Shown here: piece by piece, positions 10,609-21,624 of the stretch | How positions within the stretch are numbered: position 1 is the first letter of the stretch | How the letters are laid out: every line of letters starts with the position of its first letter | Position numbers and translations under genes: made by a program | Assembly (NCBI GenBank): GCA_002104905.1 | Contig: MCFE01000057.1 | Coordinates: forward strand, 1 to 64,000 | Direction of reading: 5' to 3' | DNA: 64,000 nt | Source: Basidiobolus meristosporus CBS 931.73 | Lineage: Eukaryota; Basidiobolomycota; Basidiobolomycetes; Basidiobolales; Basidiobolaceae | Notes under the pieces: generated by a model | What the model was told of the DNA's origin: nothing | What the model saw: only the letters and a program-made list of their open reading frames with translations | Database searches by the model: none

Positions 10609-12475
10609 AGATATCCACTAATCCGCAGAGTTGCGTTTCCTGACTCCCGGCTTGTATGTTTACCGAATGCACTTCTAAGTCGACCTTTCCAAAGCAACAC
10701 TAAAATCCAATATGGTGTATATGCTTACAACGTTTACCAGGACGGAATCACTGCTTTTCCGACAACGCATACCAAGCATACTTGGAAATATACCTTATTT
10801 GGGTTTGCCTAAAATAGACGTTGCCTTTGATGCCTACTTCTCTAGAGAATATTGTATCCACCACTTCTACCTAGTGGCTATCAGGGGTAAATACTTCTTT
10901 GTTACACTACCCTATGCCTCATAATGGGGCGGAAAAGGTGCGTGACTGTGGCAGAAAAAAATTCAAGCGAAATACTTCAGCCCCGATATTTTTATACATC
11001 AATTACATACAGTGTATGTATGCCACTAGCGATGGATTCTGCCATAGCCTGTAGCAAGATGTTTTTGAAACGGTTGGATTCAGATAAAGCCTTGGCGAAA
11101 GGAAAACTACATGGCTGTTATGAGCTTTAGAAAGGGGCGATACTTGTATGTCAGCTGGGTTCGCAATTACAGCTGGAAACAACGAAGTCACTGCATATGC
11201 CAAGTCACTTCCGGAGTGCATAACCAGGAAATCGATTTTCAAAACCGGTGCCACGACGATCAATCTGCGAATCGTGGACTTTTTTGGAACATACATATTT
11301 TGCCATATTTGGAAATTACTAAAAACCGTTTCCTCTTTGATATTCTCGACTAGAGAGGCCTGTCACTTGGGAATTATCACAGACGGGTGAAGTGTTGTCG
11401 CCCATAATACATCAAGCGCTTTGGAATTGTGAGAGAGGAAGATATATTCATCCATGCTTTACACTGAAAGGTAACTTGCCCAAGTTAACAATGAGTGCAG
11501 CGTTACTAGCCTATGCTGGAAAGGGTGTTTAATGAAAACTATGAAGGCAGCGAGATGAGTGTCTTTGGCCGTCTCTGGGAAATGTTTCGCTAGGGCTACG
11601 ACATCAACAGAGGCAATATCCATTCATTCAGAGACCCCAATGGAAATAGTAGTGGCCAATATTGAATAAAGATTATCCATGATTTTCAGAATTTGGGTAG
11701 TTTTCCCGGATTGAGAACCAAATCCGCAACATGGGATAAATTGAACCACACAACAATTCTTATCGTGACACACATACTTTGATGGATCTGGAATATATCG
11801 ATAACATCGATTGTGAATGCTAGACGGCACACATTAATCTACACAATGACAATGCGATGTTGTGAAATTCATGCGATTAATCGAGCAACATTCGCACCCA
11901 GAAACCAGCGGTCGATCAAGGAACACGAACTCAAGTGTTTTTTCAAAACCGGACGGAGTTAGCTGGTTTCTAACTAGGCCCGATTCAAGGCTACCAAAAG
12001 CGCAATCTTAATTTCCAAGAAACAGGAGCTATTGTCAAGAAAGTCAGTCATTCTGACCTCCTATGATATACAACAATATCATGTATTTGACACGGCCTCC
12101 AAGAACAAAATTTCCACCATTGAAACTAATCTGAGGCTAAAGTCGGCGCTGTGGGCAATAGAAGCTTGTAAGATGAGTGACTGCAACTACGTGAGGAATA
12201 CAAGCTTATAAGATGAAGGACTGCACCTTTGTGGGGAAAAAAGCTTAATAAAATGCTGACCATGATTGGTACATATGTAAGTGTGTAGAAGAGAGGCAAG
12301 CCATCTAAATATGAAGTTTTCCTCCCTCTTACTTGTTACTGACATTGCTTCCCTGCAGGTAATAAATGCTTCTCCACTTGGTAATTTCGAAGTAGGCTGT
12401 AGGACTGTGCCATGCGCGGAGCAAGTAGGAGTGTGCTATTAAGAAGTATCCGCCCCTAAAAAGGAGTATCCACCG
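10609..12475. other. Long intergenic region without recognisable gene
   Basis: Only short overlapping ORFs (up to about 97 codons on either strand) are present. None shows a family motif I know or a consistent exon chain. The one local structure is a short tandem repeat at 12163-12270. A lineage-specific gene or a gene relic near 11000-11300 cannot be excluded. Confidence 0.5.
12163..12270. repeat. Three-copy 40-bp tandem repeat
   Basis: Three diverged units begin with AGCTT-TAA-ATG at 12163, 12203 and 12242. The first two are 40 and 39 bp long (AGCTTRTAAGATG followed by a GACTGCA-containing tail). The third is shorter and more divergent. Confidence 0.6.
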
Positions 12476-12787
12476 ATGACGGAAGAGAAGACTGGTCTCC
12501 ATGACTCAGAAGCCTCTGGAATTCCGGACCTGGATATTGCAAAGCTCCAGCCAACTCGCGCTCTTATGGATAAGGTTAAAGGTCACTCCTCTGATAATCC
12601 AACTCCAACCAGTTTGATCAGGCATAAGTCATTGATCAAACTGTATATCAACCCCAACATCACCCAGCCAGCAGCCCAGGTCCGTGCTGGAGGATACAAG
12701 AAGCATAAGAAATCAGCACGCTGCCACTTCAAAACTTTAGTGGTTACAGACACTAGGCAATGGGCCAGAACAAGCTCTCAGTGGTAA
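12476..12787 (+). CDS. Hypothetical protein (103 aa)
   Basis: An open frame of 103 codons starts at an ATG shortly after a duplicated AGTATCC motif (12448 and 12467). The predicted product is polar and basic towards its C terminus (a KKHKKS cluster), without a signal peptide, membrane segment or known motif. Low sequence complexity and the lack of an obvious promoter leave open that this is not a gene. Confidence 0.25.
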   Translation: MTEEKTGLHDSEASGIPDLDIAKLQPTRALMDKVKGHSSDNPTPTSLIRHKSLIKLYINPNITQPAAQVRAGGYKKHKKSARCHFKTLVVTDTRQWARTSSQW

Positions 12788-13400
12788 TATCTTCCATCGG
12801 CTTTATCCTCTCTACTCTTGGTCATTAGCATATTTATACATAGCTATCTATTTTATTCTAGTGCTAGTCAAAGCATCATTGTATTCCTAGAAATGATCTA
12901 CATATACTAAAGATCATCTATGTAGAATAACTGCTGAGTATGAGTATAAATACAAACAAATACATCAACATAAAGACAATTCTAGCCCATTTGGATGCCT
13001 GTAACTTGAGCTGGAGGGCAATGAAAGGCGCTATATAAAGGCACCCCACCCATCGAATGCCAATAACAGAGACCACCGGTACGATCCTTATAGGCTCGTT
13101 GTGTAGTGAACAAGGAATGGAGTAAAGATCACAGTGTCAAAGGCCTACTTGATATTCAGAAACTATCACTAAGTTCGAGTGTGGGTAACCCTGGTTCAAT
13201 GAAACACTCTAGCTGCTCTTTTACTCCAATGAGCCATCATGAACTGCTTTTGCTGTCTGTGGGTATCCTCCCTGAACTGGAGATGGATCAGCTGACATCC
13301 GGATTGCTTTGGCGCCAGCCACCATACATTAGTCATTCAGGCTTAGAATTAACCAGTAAAATCGTTGTGAAGTGACATTCAACCTCACTATCCAGAAGGG
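12788..13400. other. Intergenic region upstream of the hydratase-like gene
   Basis: It contains a TATATAAA at 13032-13039 and an 89-codon ORF (13106-13375) with no recognisable features. The TATA element lies about 360 bp upstream of the next ATG, so a 5' untranslated exon or intron is possible but not demonstrable. Confidence 0.4.
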
Positions 13401-14501
13401 ATGACAGAGAGTTTAGTTATCATTGAAACGAAGGGCCCCGTTACCATCGTAACCATTAACCGTCCAAAGGTTAGGAATGCTGTTAACGGCCCCACCGCAG
13501 CATTGCTCTACCAGGCATTTCTAGAGTTTGACAAAAATGAGAAGGTTAGCCCTCAACCCGTCAGCTGGTTTCATTTTTAGCTTGACGCTCTTGCTCTCTA
13601 CGATAGTCCTCAGTAGCAATCCTTACGGGTGCAGGTATTTAACTCTGACGTACTAGCCCCGACTTACCTGGGTATTTACTTTTCCTTTGTTTTCTTCGAA
13701 TGCGAAGGAGGGAATTTTTGTGCTGGTGCCGACCTAGCAGTGGTTGGAAACACTCAAGAACTTGATGCGGCTGGGAAAACGGCAAACCCCCTCTCAGCAA
13801 ATTTCAAGGATATCGCACCTATGGGGTAGGGCTTCTCAGTCTGCTGTTTCGTAGCATATCAATATTTACCATTGCTCTGCACAACCAGGCCATCACGTCT
13901 TCGCTTGAGTAAGCCAGTCATTGCTGCAATATCCGGATATGCTGTTGCTGGAGGTCTTGAGCTTGCATGTTGGTGCGATCTACGGGTGATTGATGATACT
14001 GCAGTGTTTGGAGTTCTCTGCCGCCTGAGAGGTGACATAGATAAGAATTGTCCGTACTAGCGATCAGATTGGTAACCGGCGTTATGTAGGTGTGCCACTA
14101 ATAGATGGTGGGACCGTCCGACTTCCAAAACTCATCGGACAGTCCGCAGCAATGGATCTCATTCTCACTGGGTAGCTCATTTTCCTGTTCTCCGTATGTC
14201 ACCGCTTTTATTAACATAACATGGTGTTAGACGAACTGTGAGTGCAAAGGAGTCGTTGGAACTTCGCCTGGCTAATTATAAGGCAAGCGTCAACCAAACA
14301 GCCCTGGGAAAAGCGCTCGAGATTGCCGAATTGCTTTCAAGCCATCCTCAGAAGTGTATGCGTGGGGATCGACAGAGCGTTTATGAGGCGGATGCGGAGG
14401 AGGAGGCCATGAAAAGAGAATTCGAGATCGGCTTGGGTGTCTTGGCAAGTGAAGAGTTCAGAGAAAGGATTGCTGCTTTCTTTGCAAAAAGCAAAATGTA
14501 G
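13401..14501 (+). CDS. Enoyl-CoA hydratase/isomerase (crotonase) family, frame problem in intron 1
   Basis: Crotonases act on acyl-CoA thioesters in fatty-acid or amino-acid catabolism. Exons by hand: 13401-13544, 13614-13634, 13708-13825, 13889-14031, 14090-14171 and 14231-14501. The product reads TIVTINRPKVRNAV near the N terminus, VAILTGAGGNFCAGADL (oxyanion-hole region), KPVIAAISGYAVAGGLELA with the first catalytic-type glutamate, then GVPLIDGGTVRLPKLIG. The usual second glutamate position is not Glu, which suggests a reaction other than classical hydration. Introns 2-5 close in phase. Intron 1 (GTTAGC to CTCAG) does not: the 21-nt exon 2 needs one extra base from exon 1. Either a base is missing, a non-canonical site is used, or the gene is damaged. 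No targeting peptide is evident. Confidence 0.8.
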
Positions 14502-15060
14502 TCACGTTTATTCCTACCTGCCAATCATGGTCGAATCCTTAAAGGGAGCATTTATTGAGATATTTACAGAAATTCGCAAGACATGTACGAGTAGCTCAAG
14601 TCTATTAAAATCCAGCTCATACGAAGACGACTGAATAATTGGTGTGTTTATTCCATAACCGGGCTTAACTATCGCAAAGGATTGTCAAAGGCCTAATGAG
14701 TTATAAACATTCTAAATGGGGACCAAAGATGCCAAGAATTCCGCGCGCCCAGCAATGCATAATTCAGTTATTCCACTCCAGGGATTTCGTGCACGAATCA
14801 GCTGCTGCGAAATCACTTCCGTATAACCATTAATAGTAACAATTGGCTTTGCTAGATTCGTTTTGGAATGGCTATAATGTTGAATATAACCACTTACACT
14901 TGGATTCATTTAAGGTCTCCACCAATCCCCATGCGGCGGCAGTGCATGTCAATTTATAGCTCCAGTAGAACAATTGACCAGCTCTTGGATTACTTATAAC
15001 TACCACATCCTCTCGTTTGTATCAGCTCCAGTCCCAGTCCTGGCATACTTCTAATACAAC
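14502..15060. other. Intergenic region
   Basis: This is the stretch between the hydratase-like gene and the PAP2 gene. A 65-codon minus-strand ORF (14712-14909) has no family features, and nothing else is recognised. Confidence 0.5.
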
Positions 15061-16276
15061 ATGGCTACCAAACCAATTTTCAAAAACGACTATCCGCCAG
15101 GCTATTTAAAAACCCTAGTTTTGTCATATTTTGTGGACTGGGTGATTGTAGCAGTTCTTGCCATTGGCTTTTTTCTTGTTGACAAGATTCCTCCTTTTCA
15201 TCGGGAGTTTTCCCTCGATAACAAAACAATCAGCTTTCCCCACAAGGCAAACGACACGATTTCGATGGGCTTAGCATGCGTAAGTTGAATCATGGGATGT
15301 TGCTTAGTTAGGTCTGCTAACGACCTTCGTCGCGTTGCTCTCTAGGTCTTGGTGTTTGTCATTCCTTTGATCTTGATGGCCTTGATTTCACTTTTCATCC
15401 GAAGGAGTCCGTATGATTGTCACAACTCTCTACTAGGTAAATGAACCTTTTGCAATACTAAGCAAGATAGCGTACTGAAACGTTACTAGGCCTGTGTCTA
15501 GCTATGACTCTAACTCTGATGATTACGCACGTACTCAAGGTAGTTCAAATATCACTTCACTACACATGCATACTCTTGAATATTGATGGCTCTCCGCTCC
15601 CAGATTACAGTCGGTAGACAACGCCCAGACTTTATTGCTCGCTGCATACCCTCCACCAAGGTGGATCCACCCCTCGGGTTGACTTCAGTCGATGTTTGTA
15701 CCCAGACAGATGCATTCATCTTCAATGACGGCATGAAGAGCTTCCCCAGCGGGCATACTTCACGTAAGTTATTATTGCAATGATGTACTTGAAGCAACCT
15801 CCTAACCAATATGCATGTGTAGTAAGCTTCTCTGGGCTAACGTTCCTGTCGCTTTACCTGGCTGGCAAGCTTCATATGTTTGACGAAAGAGGGCACACCT
15901 ACAAAAGTTTCGTATCTGTAGCACCAATGATTGGTGCTGCATTGATAGGAGTGTCAAGAATCTGCGATTATCGCCACCACTGGCAAGATGTGACGGTCGG
16001 TGCTATAATAGGTAGGGTTGAAAGTTATTAATTGTGTTTGCAGCCCTCTAACCCTCTTGCCAAGGTATCTGTTGTGCATACTTCTCCTACCGGCAATACT
16101 ACCCGCATCTAGGCTCACCACGATGCCATAAACCATTCTCCCCCAGAATCCCTCGCCCCATTGCTCAAAAGCTGGATATTCCAGAGAGGAATGGTACTGA
16201 TGATAACGACTGGATGAGATTAGAGAGTGTCACAGTGACTGATGCTCACCCCACAAAGCTAAATGTTACCGAATGA
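15061..16276 (+). CDS. PAP2-family lipid phosphate phosphatase
   Basis: The family dephosphorylates phosphatidate or diacylglycerol pyrophosphate-type lipids at membranes (yeast Dpp1/Lpp1 class). Six exons close in phase: 15061-15279, 15346-15436, 15490-15539, 15604-15763, 15823-16011 and 16065-16276, giving 306 aa. All three phosphatase signatures are present: K120-x6-R127P128 (KITVGRQRP), P168SGHTS173, and S218R-x5-H225xxxD229 (SRICDYRHHWQD). Several hydrophobic segments (for example around residues 18-40, 74-92 and 105-119) fit a six-helix membrane protein, and the C-terminal tail is polar. The introns have CTAAC-like branch sites. Intron 5 uses an AAG acceptor. The substrate cannot be read from the sequence. 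Confidence 0.95.
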
Positions 16277-17641
16277 GATTCGGCTTTTATTTCGCTGTAA
16301 CCTAAATGCATTCATCAACATTAAGTATGTTGGCCCATCACCCATCACCCATCACATCTTTTTCTTAAATACAAGCTATGTAAACACTAGCCGTCCACTT
16401 CAAATAAATCACATCTTAAGCATGATTGTATATTAAGCGTACCACGGACAAGCCGATATTTCCCACTATCAAGCTAATTGCTGTGGACAGAGAAGAGGGG
16501 AAAAAAGGAAAGATTTGGCTGGGATAATTTATCATCTGATGCTGAACTCCTTCTGCCACTACCGCATTTGGTTGCTTGTACGACGTGATTCGGAAGTTGG
16601 GATTTCACAATAGTCCTATCTTCTCCATATGTGATCAACCTAGTAACTATGCGTCATCTTGCTTTATCTACTACTGTTCATCTCTCCGCCAAGTCGTAGC
16701 CGAGCACTGTACCTAATCCTAAGTGCAGTGGCGAAAACCATTAGCCAAGTGCCAATCCAAATGTTACTCACGATTGATTGAGGCCGATTCGTAACAACCG
16801 AAGTCTGGTTTCCTGCATATTTGGTGTAGAAGAGATGGTGAGATAGCGAGTCTTGGAAAACGAGCATCGGTTCGTGTGCCAAGATACATAGGGCTGCAGG
16901 GCTTCAATTGAAATCTCCAGTCGACAGCATGCTCGGTTCTCCACACCACTCTATGCCTTGTGACCCAACTTATGCACAGGTGCGCGGTGGGAAGATTTTC
17001 CAGGGCGAGACAAGCTCACCTATATTGCTAACAAGGAGCTAGAGTCCAGCCCTTGAACAAGCAATTGCCATGGTTATTTCTCGATGAATATCGGTGGGAA
17101 AGATGAGAACATGGGTATTTTGGCGAATCGCCGGTCTCTCCAGGATAATGGCAGTACGCAACAGCCATTTGATCCAAACAAACCACACCTTAAACAGTGG
17201 GGATATCTCCAAGAATCCAGGAATGTTTCTGGCACCTATTGGAACACATACTCACCTCTAGTCAAAACAACCGGAGAAATCCACGTGTTCCAAGGAATCC
17301 AAATCCCTTTTAAACTTTGACAGGAAAAATTGGTCAGCTGAGAGTTCAGAAGTGACCGAAATGGAAGATCGATTATATCATTGGGCAGCGAGGTCCTTAT
17401 TCGGAAGGGAGACCTGAATAGAAAGTTTGTCCCGAAATGTACACCCTTATCGGTCACGCATCAGAATTAAATCCGATCTTTCCAATCACGTTCTCTGAGT
17501 TTATAAGGGTCAATCATCTGCCGCAAGGGTGAGAAGGGGGTAGATTCCCTGCTATAAATACATGGAAAATCCTCCAGCGAGTACAGTTTTTAATCGCTGC
17601 ATATTCACACACTTCATCTGTTCCACATATTCACCTTCATC
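16277..17641. other. Intergenic region
   Basis: A 1.36-kb stretch with only short non-conserved ORFs (17084-17320 is the longest at 78 codons). A TATA-like box at 17553-17560 serves the following gene. Confidence 0.5.
17553..17560 (+). promoter_or_regulatory. TATA-like box of the 251-aa orphan gene
   Basis: TATAAATA lies about 82-89 bp upstream of the ATG at 17642, within a pyrimidine-rich leader. It supports 17642 as a real transcribed start. Confidence 0.5.
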
Positions 17642-18397
17642 ATGGACCGTGGTCGTTTATTCCTCAAATCCAGCAGTCGACCCCGAAAACAGCGTAGATC
17701 GTCCACACCCAAAAGATGCCCTCAACCCAAAGCACTAAAAAGCCATCTCAATGCCAAAACCTCTCCAGTATTACCCGTCCTAACCATCTCTTCCGAATGT
17801 TGGGACTTTGATATTTCCAAGCCTGATGAGGTGAACTCGATATGCCCATTTTCCTACACCGAGTTACCCGTCAAGGGCGATGGAGTGTCTAGCATATTAT
17901 GCGTTACATTATCTGAGAACACTCTTCCCCAGGTCGACACTCGCATCTCGCGGGCGGGCTCTAAGCTTAAGCAAGCCCGCGAATCATTGACCCAAAGCGT
18001 TCATCCCACCAAAGCACTGTTTATTAAATATACGTACGACCTGCTGAACCAAAACAGCAAGCCGGCCAACTTCGAAGGATTCACAGGGTCGACCGAGATC
18101 AAGGACTGCTTCGGTATATGTCTCCCGAACAATACCCAGGAGGTCAGAGAGCGGAAGTATGAGCTTGATGAGCATCTGCCCCCTCGTTTGTCCGGGCCTC
18201 GAAGCGTCCGTACCAACCAAGAGTTCATTCGGATGAGTATCGCCGAGACCAACATGATCAAAGCACACAAAATCCTTCACCCATTAAAGCAGCGCCAATA
18301 CCTGCCCCGTCGAGAAGATACCTATATCCCCAACAGGGCGTCCGCACTGAAAGAATGCACACACGTCGACGACGACGTGATGGATATGGAACTATAG
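17642..18397 (+). CDS. Orphan protein of 251 aa, basic N terminus
   Basis: I do not recognise this family. The intronless frame of 251 residues starts with a strongly basic 50-residue region (for example SSSRPRKQRRSSTPKR), which could be a nuclear localisation or nucleic-acid contact segment. A mixed, probably folded middle (about 55-190) follows, and then a charged C-terminal region ending in DDDVMDMEL. There is no signal peptide, membrane helix or zinc motif. Gene-like base composition, a good upstream TATA-like element and a C-rich leader argue that it is real. A function cannot be given, and it may be lineage specific. Confidence 0.6.
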   Translation: MDRGRLFLKSSSRPRKQRRSSTPKRCPQPKALKSHLNAKTSPVLPVLTISSECWDFDISKPDEVNSICPFSYTELPVKGDGVSSILCVTLSENTLPQVDTRISRAGSKLKQARESLTQSVHPTKALFIKYTYDLLNQNSKPANFEGFTGSTEIKDCFGICLPNNTQEVRERKYELDEHLPPRLSGPRSVRTNQEFIRMSIAETNMIKAHKILHPLKQRQYLPRREDTYIPNRASALKECTHVDDDVMDMEL

Positions 18398-19884
18398 GCC
18401 ATTCACAACTGGTTGTATTTATGGGCTCATCCAACAAATCTTCATGTACCATAACTGTATTGCTAATTGAGAGGCGCGTCTCATCTGCACAGGGTGAGAC
18501 CGCTATTAAGACAAATTACTATGCTAAGATTCGTTTCCCTTGATCCAGCGAAACGTTGGTTGTAAATAAATCACTTAACCCTGTGCCCTCCCAACTACTT
18601 CACCCTCTCGTGCAGGTGACCTTCCAAGGTTTGATTTGTATAGAAGCTAATGATCTGGAACATTGATTGTTTAACATCAGTTGATCATCACATTACCTTA
18701 GTAATCTACTAGGCTTCGCTCATGTGATGTCCAGGGAGGAAAGAATTTGCCATGGATGGGTAAGCACGAATCAATGTCCACGGAGGAAAGAGTGAGTGGA
18801 TTAATCGGTACATCAAGCTATCTTCTGGATATGGGGGCCCCTTGGGGTTATGAAAACACAGCTAAGCCGTTTCGGTCGCGCTGTCATTCAGAATAATGTG
18901 TCCAAAAAAAGGCCGCTGCCAAGCAGAGGTCACGTTCTCGGGCTACACGGGTGAAGCCAAGGTTGGCGTGAAGGGACAGAATGGGTTTGATTTGGCTTTG
19001 GCCATTCGAAGGAAGCTTCTCTCTCCTCGCCTGACAGGACCCTACCCGTTGCCAGAAAAAGACGGCTCATCTATATTGTCCCTCCGGATTCGACGGATTT
19101 CCTGGTGGTCGATTGGCTGATGCCCGAGATAGGCTGTTCCTTCTGATTACTGGTCGCTAAAAAAGGAGGGAAGCATTTTGGTTGTCTGCAGGCCCATGTG
19201 CTCGTGACATGGGGGTATTCGTGGAAACTCTATTTGGATGTTTTCTAGGATCGAGGTTGCTACCAATGTGCTCCCATGGTCGCGCTACACGGCGGTTGGA
19301 ATTTACTCCCCTGAGATACGCCCGGCTTTCTATCATGGATGCTCGCTTCAACTTGGCACCCGTGACCTTTCGGGTACCTGCTCAACAATATCTTCTATAC
19401 ACACCCTTGTCCCACTACCTGGGTACCCGCGAGTAATCCATCCCGGGCCACTCGACTGATCTCAGTAACAAACACATAACCAGCTTTCCAAAAGCCATTT
19501 CTGTTTCAAATTCATTACTTACACACCAATCAACAACCGTCCAACATACACGGTCAGTACTTTGGCCGAAAGGCTTTGGTGTGGTTTCTTTGACAAAGGG
19601 CGTATGAAATTGAGCGCTCGTATGAACACCGGACGGCTAGAGAGTTCGTTTCGTCCAGCTTAGGCGTCTGGGGGTTGGATACCTACCGATTCCTATATCA
19701 TCCCCAATACGGTATTGGAACGATCATGTTGCCGATTAGGTTGTTTGTGTATGTTTCGCGCTAGGGTTTGCGATGAATCAGTGGTTCGCACAAGAAATGA
19801 CCTCCATGCAATCAAATCTTTATGACAATAAGTAAAGTTCATTTATTCATTGGTGAGTTCCATCGGTTGTCGTTAAACATGATT
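18398..19884. other. Intergenic region between convergent genes
   Basis: This 1.5-kb gap lies between the orphan gene (+) and the chitinase 3' end (-). ORFs at 18896-19120 (+, 74 aa) and 19157-19459 (both strands) are short, overlap each other and show no motifs, so I do not call genes here. Confidence 0.5.
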
Positions 19885-21624
19885 TCATGCGGATCCAAGA
19901 TCCCAGAATTGGGGAGTGACGGGCTGAACGAATTTGGCGGATGCGCGTGCCTCGGGTGCTTGGCTGCCCTTCACCTCGAACAAGATGGCCATGTTGAGCT
20001 CAGGTTCCTTAGAGGCGTCACTAACCACGGTCACAAGAGTTCCTTGTTGGGTGTAAGTACCACGGGTGACTGCGGTGACGTTCTGGCCGGCTGGGAGAGC
20101 GAACTCCACTTTCCACTGGTTGGTGAATGCCTTGCTGGTGGTACGGACACGAACCAAAGTGGTAAATTCGGTGGTGGTGGTGGCGTCTCCACGAACAAAG
20201 TCGATCAGGGCATCCTTCACTGGAGCCTTGGTTTCGGGAGCTCTCTTGCGAAGTGGGGTGGTGGCGCTACAAGCCTGGACATCCTTACCATTGGTCCAGT
20301 CGCAGTAAACAGAGGAGGAGCTCTTGACACAGTAGAGGGACTTATCAGTGCTGCAAGCGCTCAGGATCCACTTGCCATTGTCGCATCTAGCGTAGTTATA
20401 ACCATTGCATCCCATCTGTGTTCCGGTGCAGCTTCCTCCTTGAACTGGGCAGTTGGGATCGGTAGTAGGAACTGGAGATTGCGTAGAAGTGGTAGTGGTG
20501 GTGGCTGGCTTGCTGGTGGTGGTGGTAGTTGGCTTGGTGGTGGCGGAGGTGGTGGTTGGCTTGGTGGTGGCGGTTGAAGTTGGGGTTGCGGTGGTAGTTG
20601 GAGGCACTGTGGTTCCAGGGTTACCCTTGCAGGTGGCACCTGATTTCAACTGCTGCTTGATTTGCTTGGCAAAGCTCGAGCCGCCATCAGTGTTCATATC
20701 CGAGGTCGAAGCATCCCAAGTCATAACTCCACCAAACGAAGAATACTTGCTTCTGGTGTTCTGGATGATTGAGTTGAGTTGCGAGGCTGGAACGTATCCG
20801 GAACTGGCCGATCTAGCGGAGCCCGGGACACCCAAGTAAATCTTCACATCCTTGTTCACCGAGTTGGTGGTTGCCCAGTTGTGCCAGGTGTCGTAGTTGA
20901 ACTGAGCAGAATTACTAGCCGCGCAGTAGTTGTTGTAGAATTGCACGAACACCATGTCGAACCAAGCACTGTTCAAGGCAGAGCCCAAGAAAGCATCTGG
21001 GAAGGGGCACTGGGGAGCGCCGGTGATGTAGTACTTCTTGCTGGAGTCCTGGGCGTAGTAACTACGGAGGCCGTTGATCAATGCAGAATAGCCAACGGTG
21101 CCACCACCTTCGATATCCAAATCCACACCGTCAAGCACAGCCGATCCGAATGGACGAGTGGTTGACGATCCACCGAGGAAAAGATCCCACACCGTCTTGG
21201 CAAATTTGGTGGCGTCAGCGTCGTTACTGAATCCATAGGAACCAGCAGCACCGCCCAATGACATGATGACTTTCTTGCCCTTAGACTGGCAGTACTTGAT
21301 ATCCTCACCAATATCCGGGCAGCTCAAGAGAGAGGTTCCGGGGAAGAAGGTGGAATCACAATGATAGGAGAGATTGATCTCTGGAAGTTTGTTCGTACCA
21401 GCGTTGAAAACGTGTAAGAAGGCCATGTTGATAACGTCAACGGTATCATCCTCGCAGTAGCCTCTTACGGACTTTTCCCACTTGGTCTTATCTGGTGTAC
21501 CAATGCCGTATGAGTTCTGACCCCAGTATGTGACGAAGTTGTTGTTGCAGCTTTCATCATAAGCAGAAACAATGGCAAGACTGGCAATGACACTTGAGAG
21601 CGCAAACAAGCGGGAGGTAAGCAT
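19885..21624 (-). CDS. Secreted GH18 chitinase with CBM19-like domain
   Basis: The enzyme should hydrolyse beta-1,4 chitin at the cell wall or outside the cell (class III/plant-type fungal chitinases such as yeast Cts1). The intronless frame gives 579 aa. Residues 1-21 form a signal peptide. The GH18 barrel (about 25-310) holds the strand motif VIMSLGGAAG and the catalytic DGVDLDIE with the acid Glu at position 172. A Thr/Pro-rich, probably O-glycosylated linker (about 338-390) leads to a cysteine-rich chitin-binding module of CBM19 type (about 393-455). After an RKR stretch, a further beta-rich domain (about 465-575) follows, which short chitinases lack. A TATA-like box precedes the gene. 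Confidence 0.95.
   Translation of the reverse strand: MLTSRLFALSSVIASLAIVSAYDESCNNNFVTYWGQNSYGIGTPDKTKWEKSVRGYCEDDTVDVINMAFLHVFNAGTNKLPEINLSYHCDSTFFPGTSLLSCPDIGEDIKYCQSKGKKVIMSLGGAAGSYGFSNDADATKFAKTVWDLFLGGSSTTRPFGSAVLDGVDLDIEGGGTVGYSALINGLRSYYAQDSSKKYYITGAPQCPFPDAFLGSALNSAWFDMVFVQFYNNYCAASNSAQFNYDTWHNWATTNSVNKDVKIYLGVPGSARSASSGYVPASQLNSIIQNTRSKYSSFGGVMTWDASTSDMNTDGGSSFAKQIKQQLKSGATCKGNPGTTVPPTTTATPTSTATTKPTTTSATTKPTTTTTSKPATTTTTSTQSPVPTTDPNCPVQGGSCTGTQMGCNGYNYARCDNGKWILSACSTDKSLYCVKSSSSVYCDWTNGKDVQACSATTPLRKRAPETKAPVKDALIDFVRGDATTTTEFTTLVRVRTTSKAFTNQWKVEFALPAGQNVTAVTRGTYTQQGTLVTVVSDASKEPELNMAILFEVKGSQAPEARASAKFVQPVTPQFWDLGSA

Noticed and set aside
18896-19459. Short ORFs as small genes in the 18.4-19.9 kb gap
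   Set aside because: They overlap each other on both strands, are under 90 codons and have no motif, signal peptide or promoter support.
19822-20577. A 251-codon plus-strand ORF opposite the chitinase, Gly/Val-rich
   Set aside because: It is the complement of the Thr/Pro linker and binding module of the chitinase. The low-complexity Gly/Val composition is the mirror of that linker.
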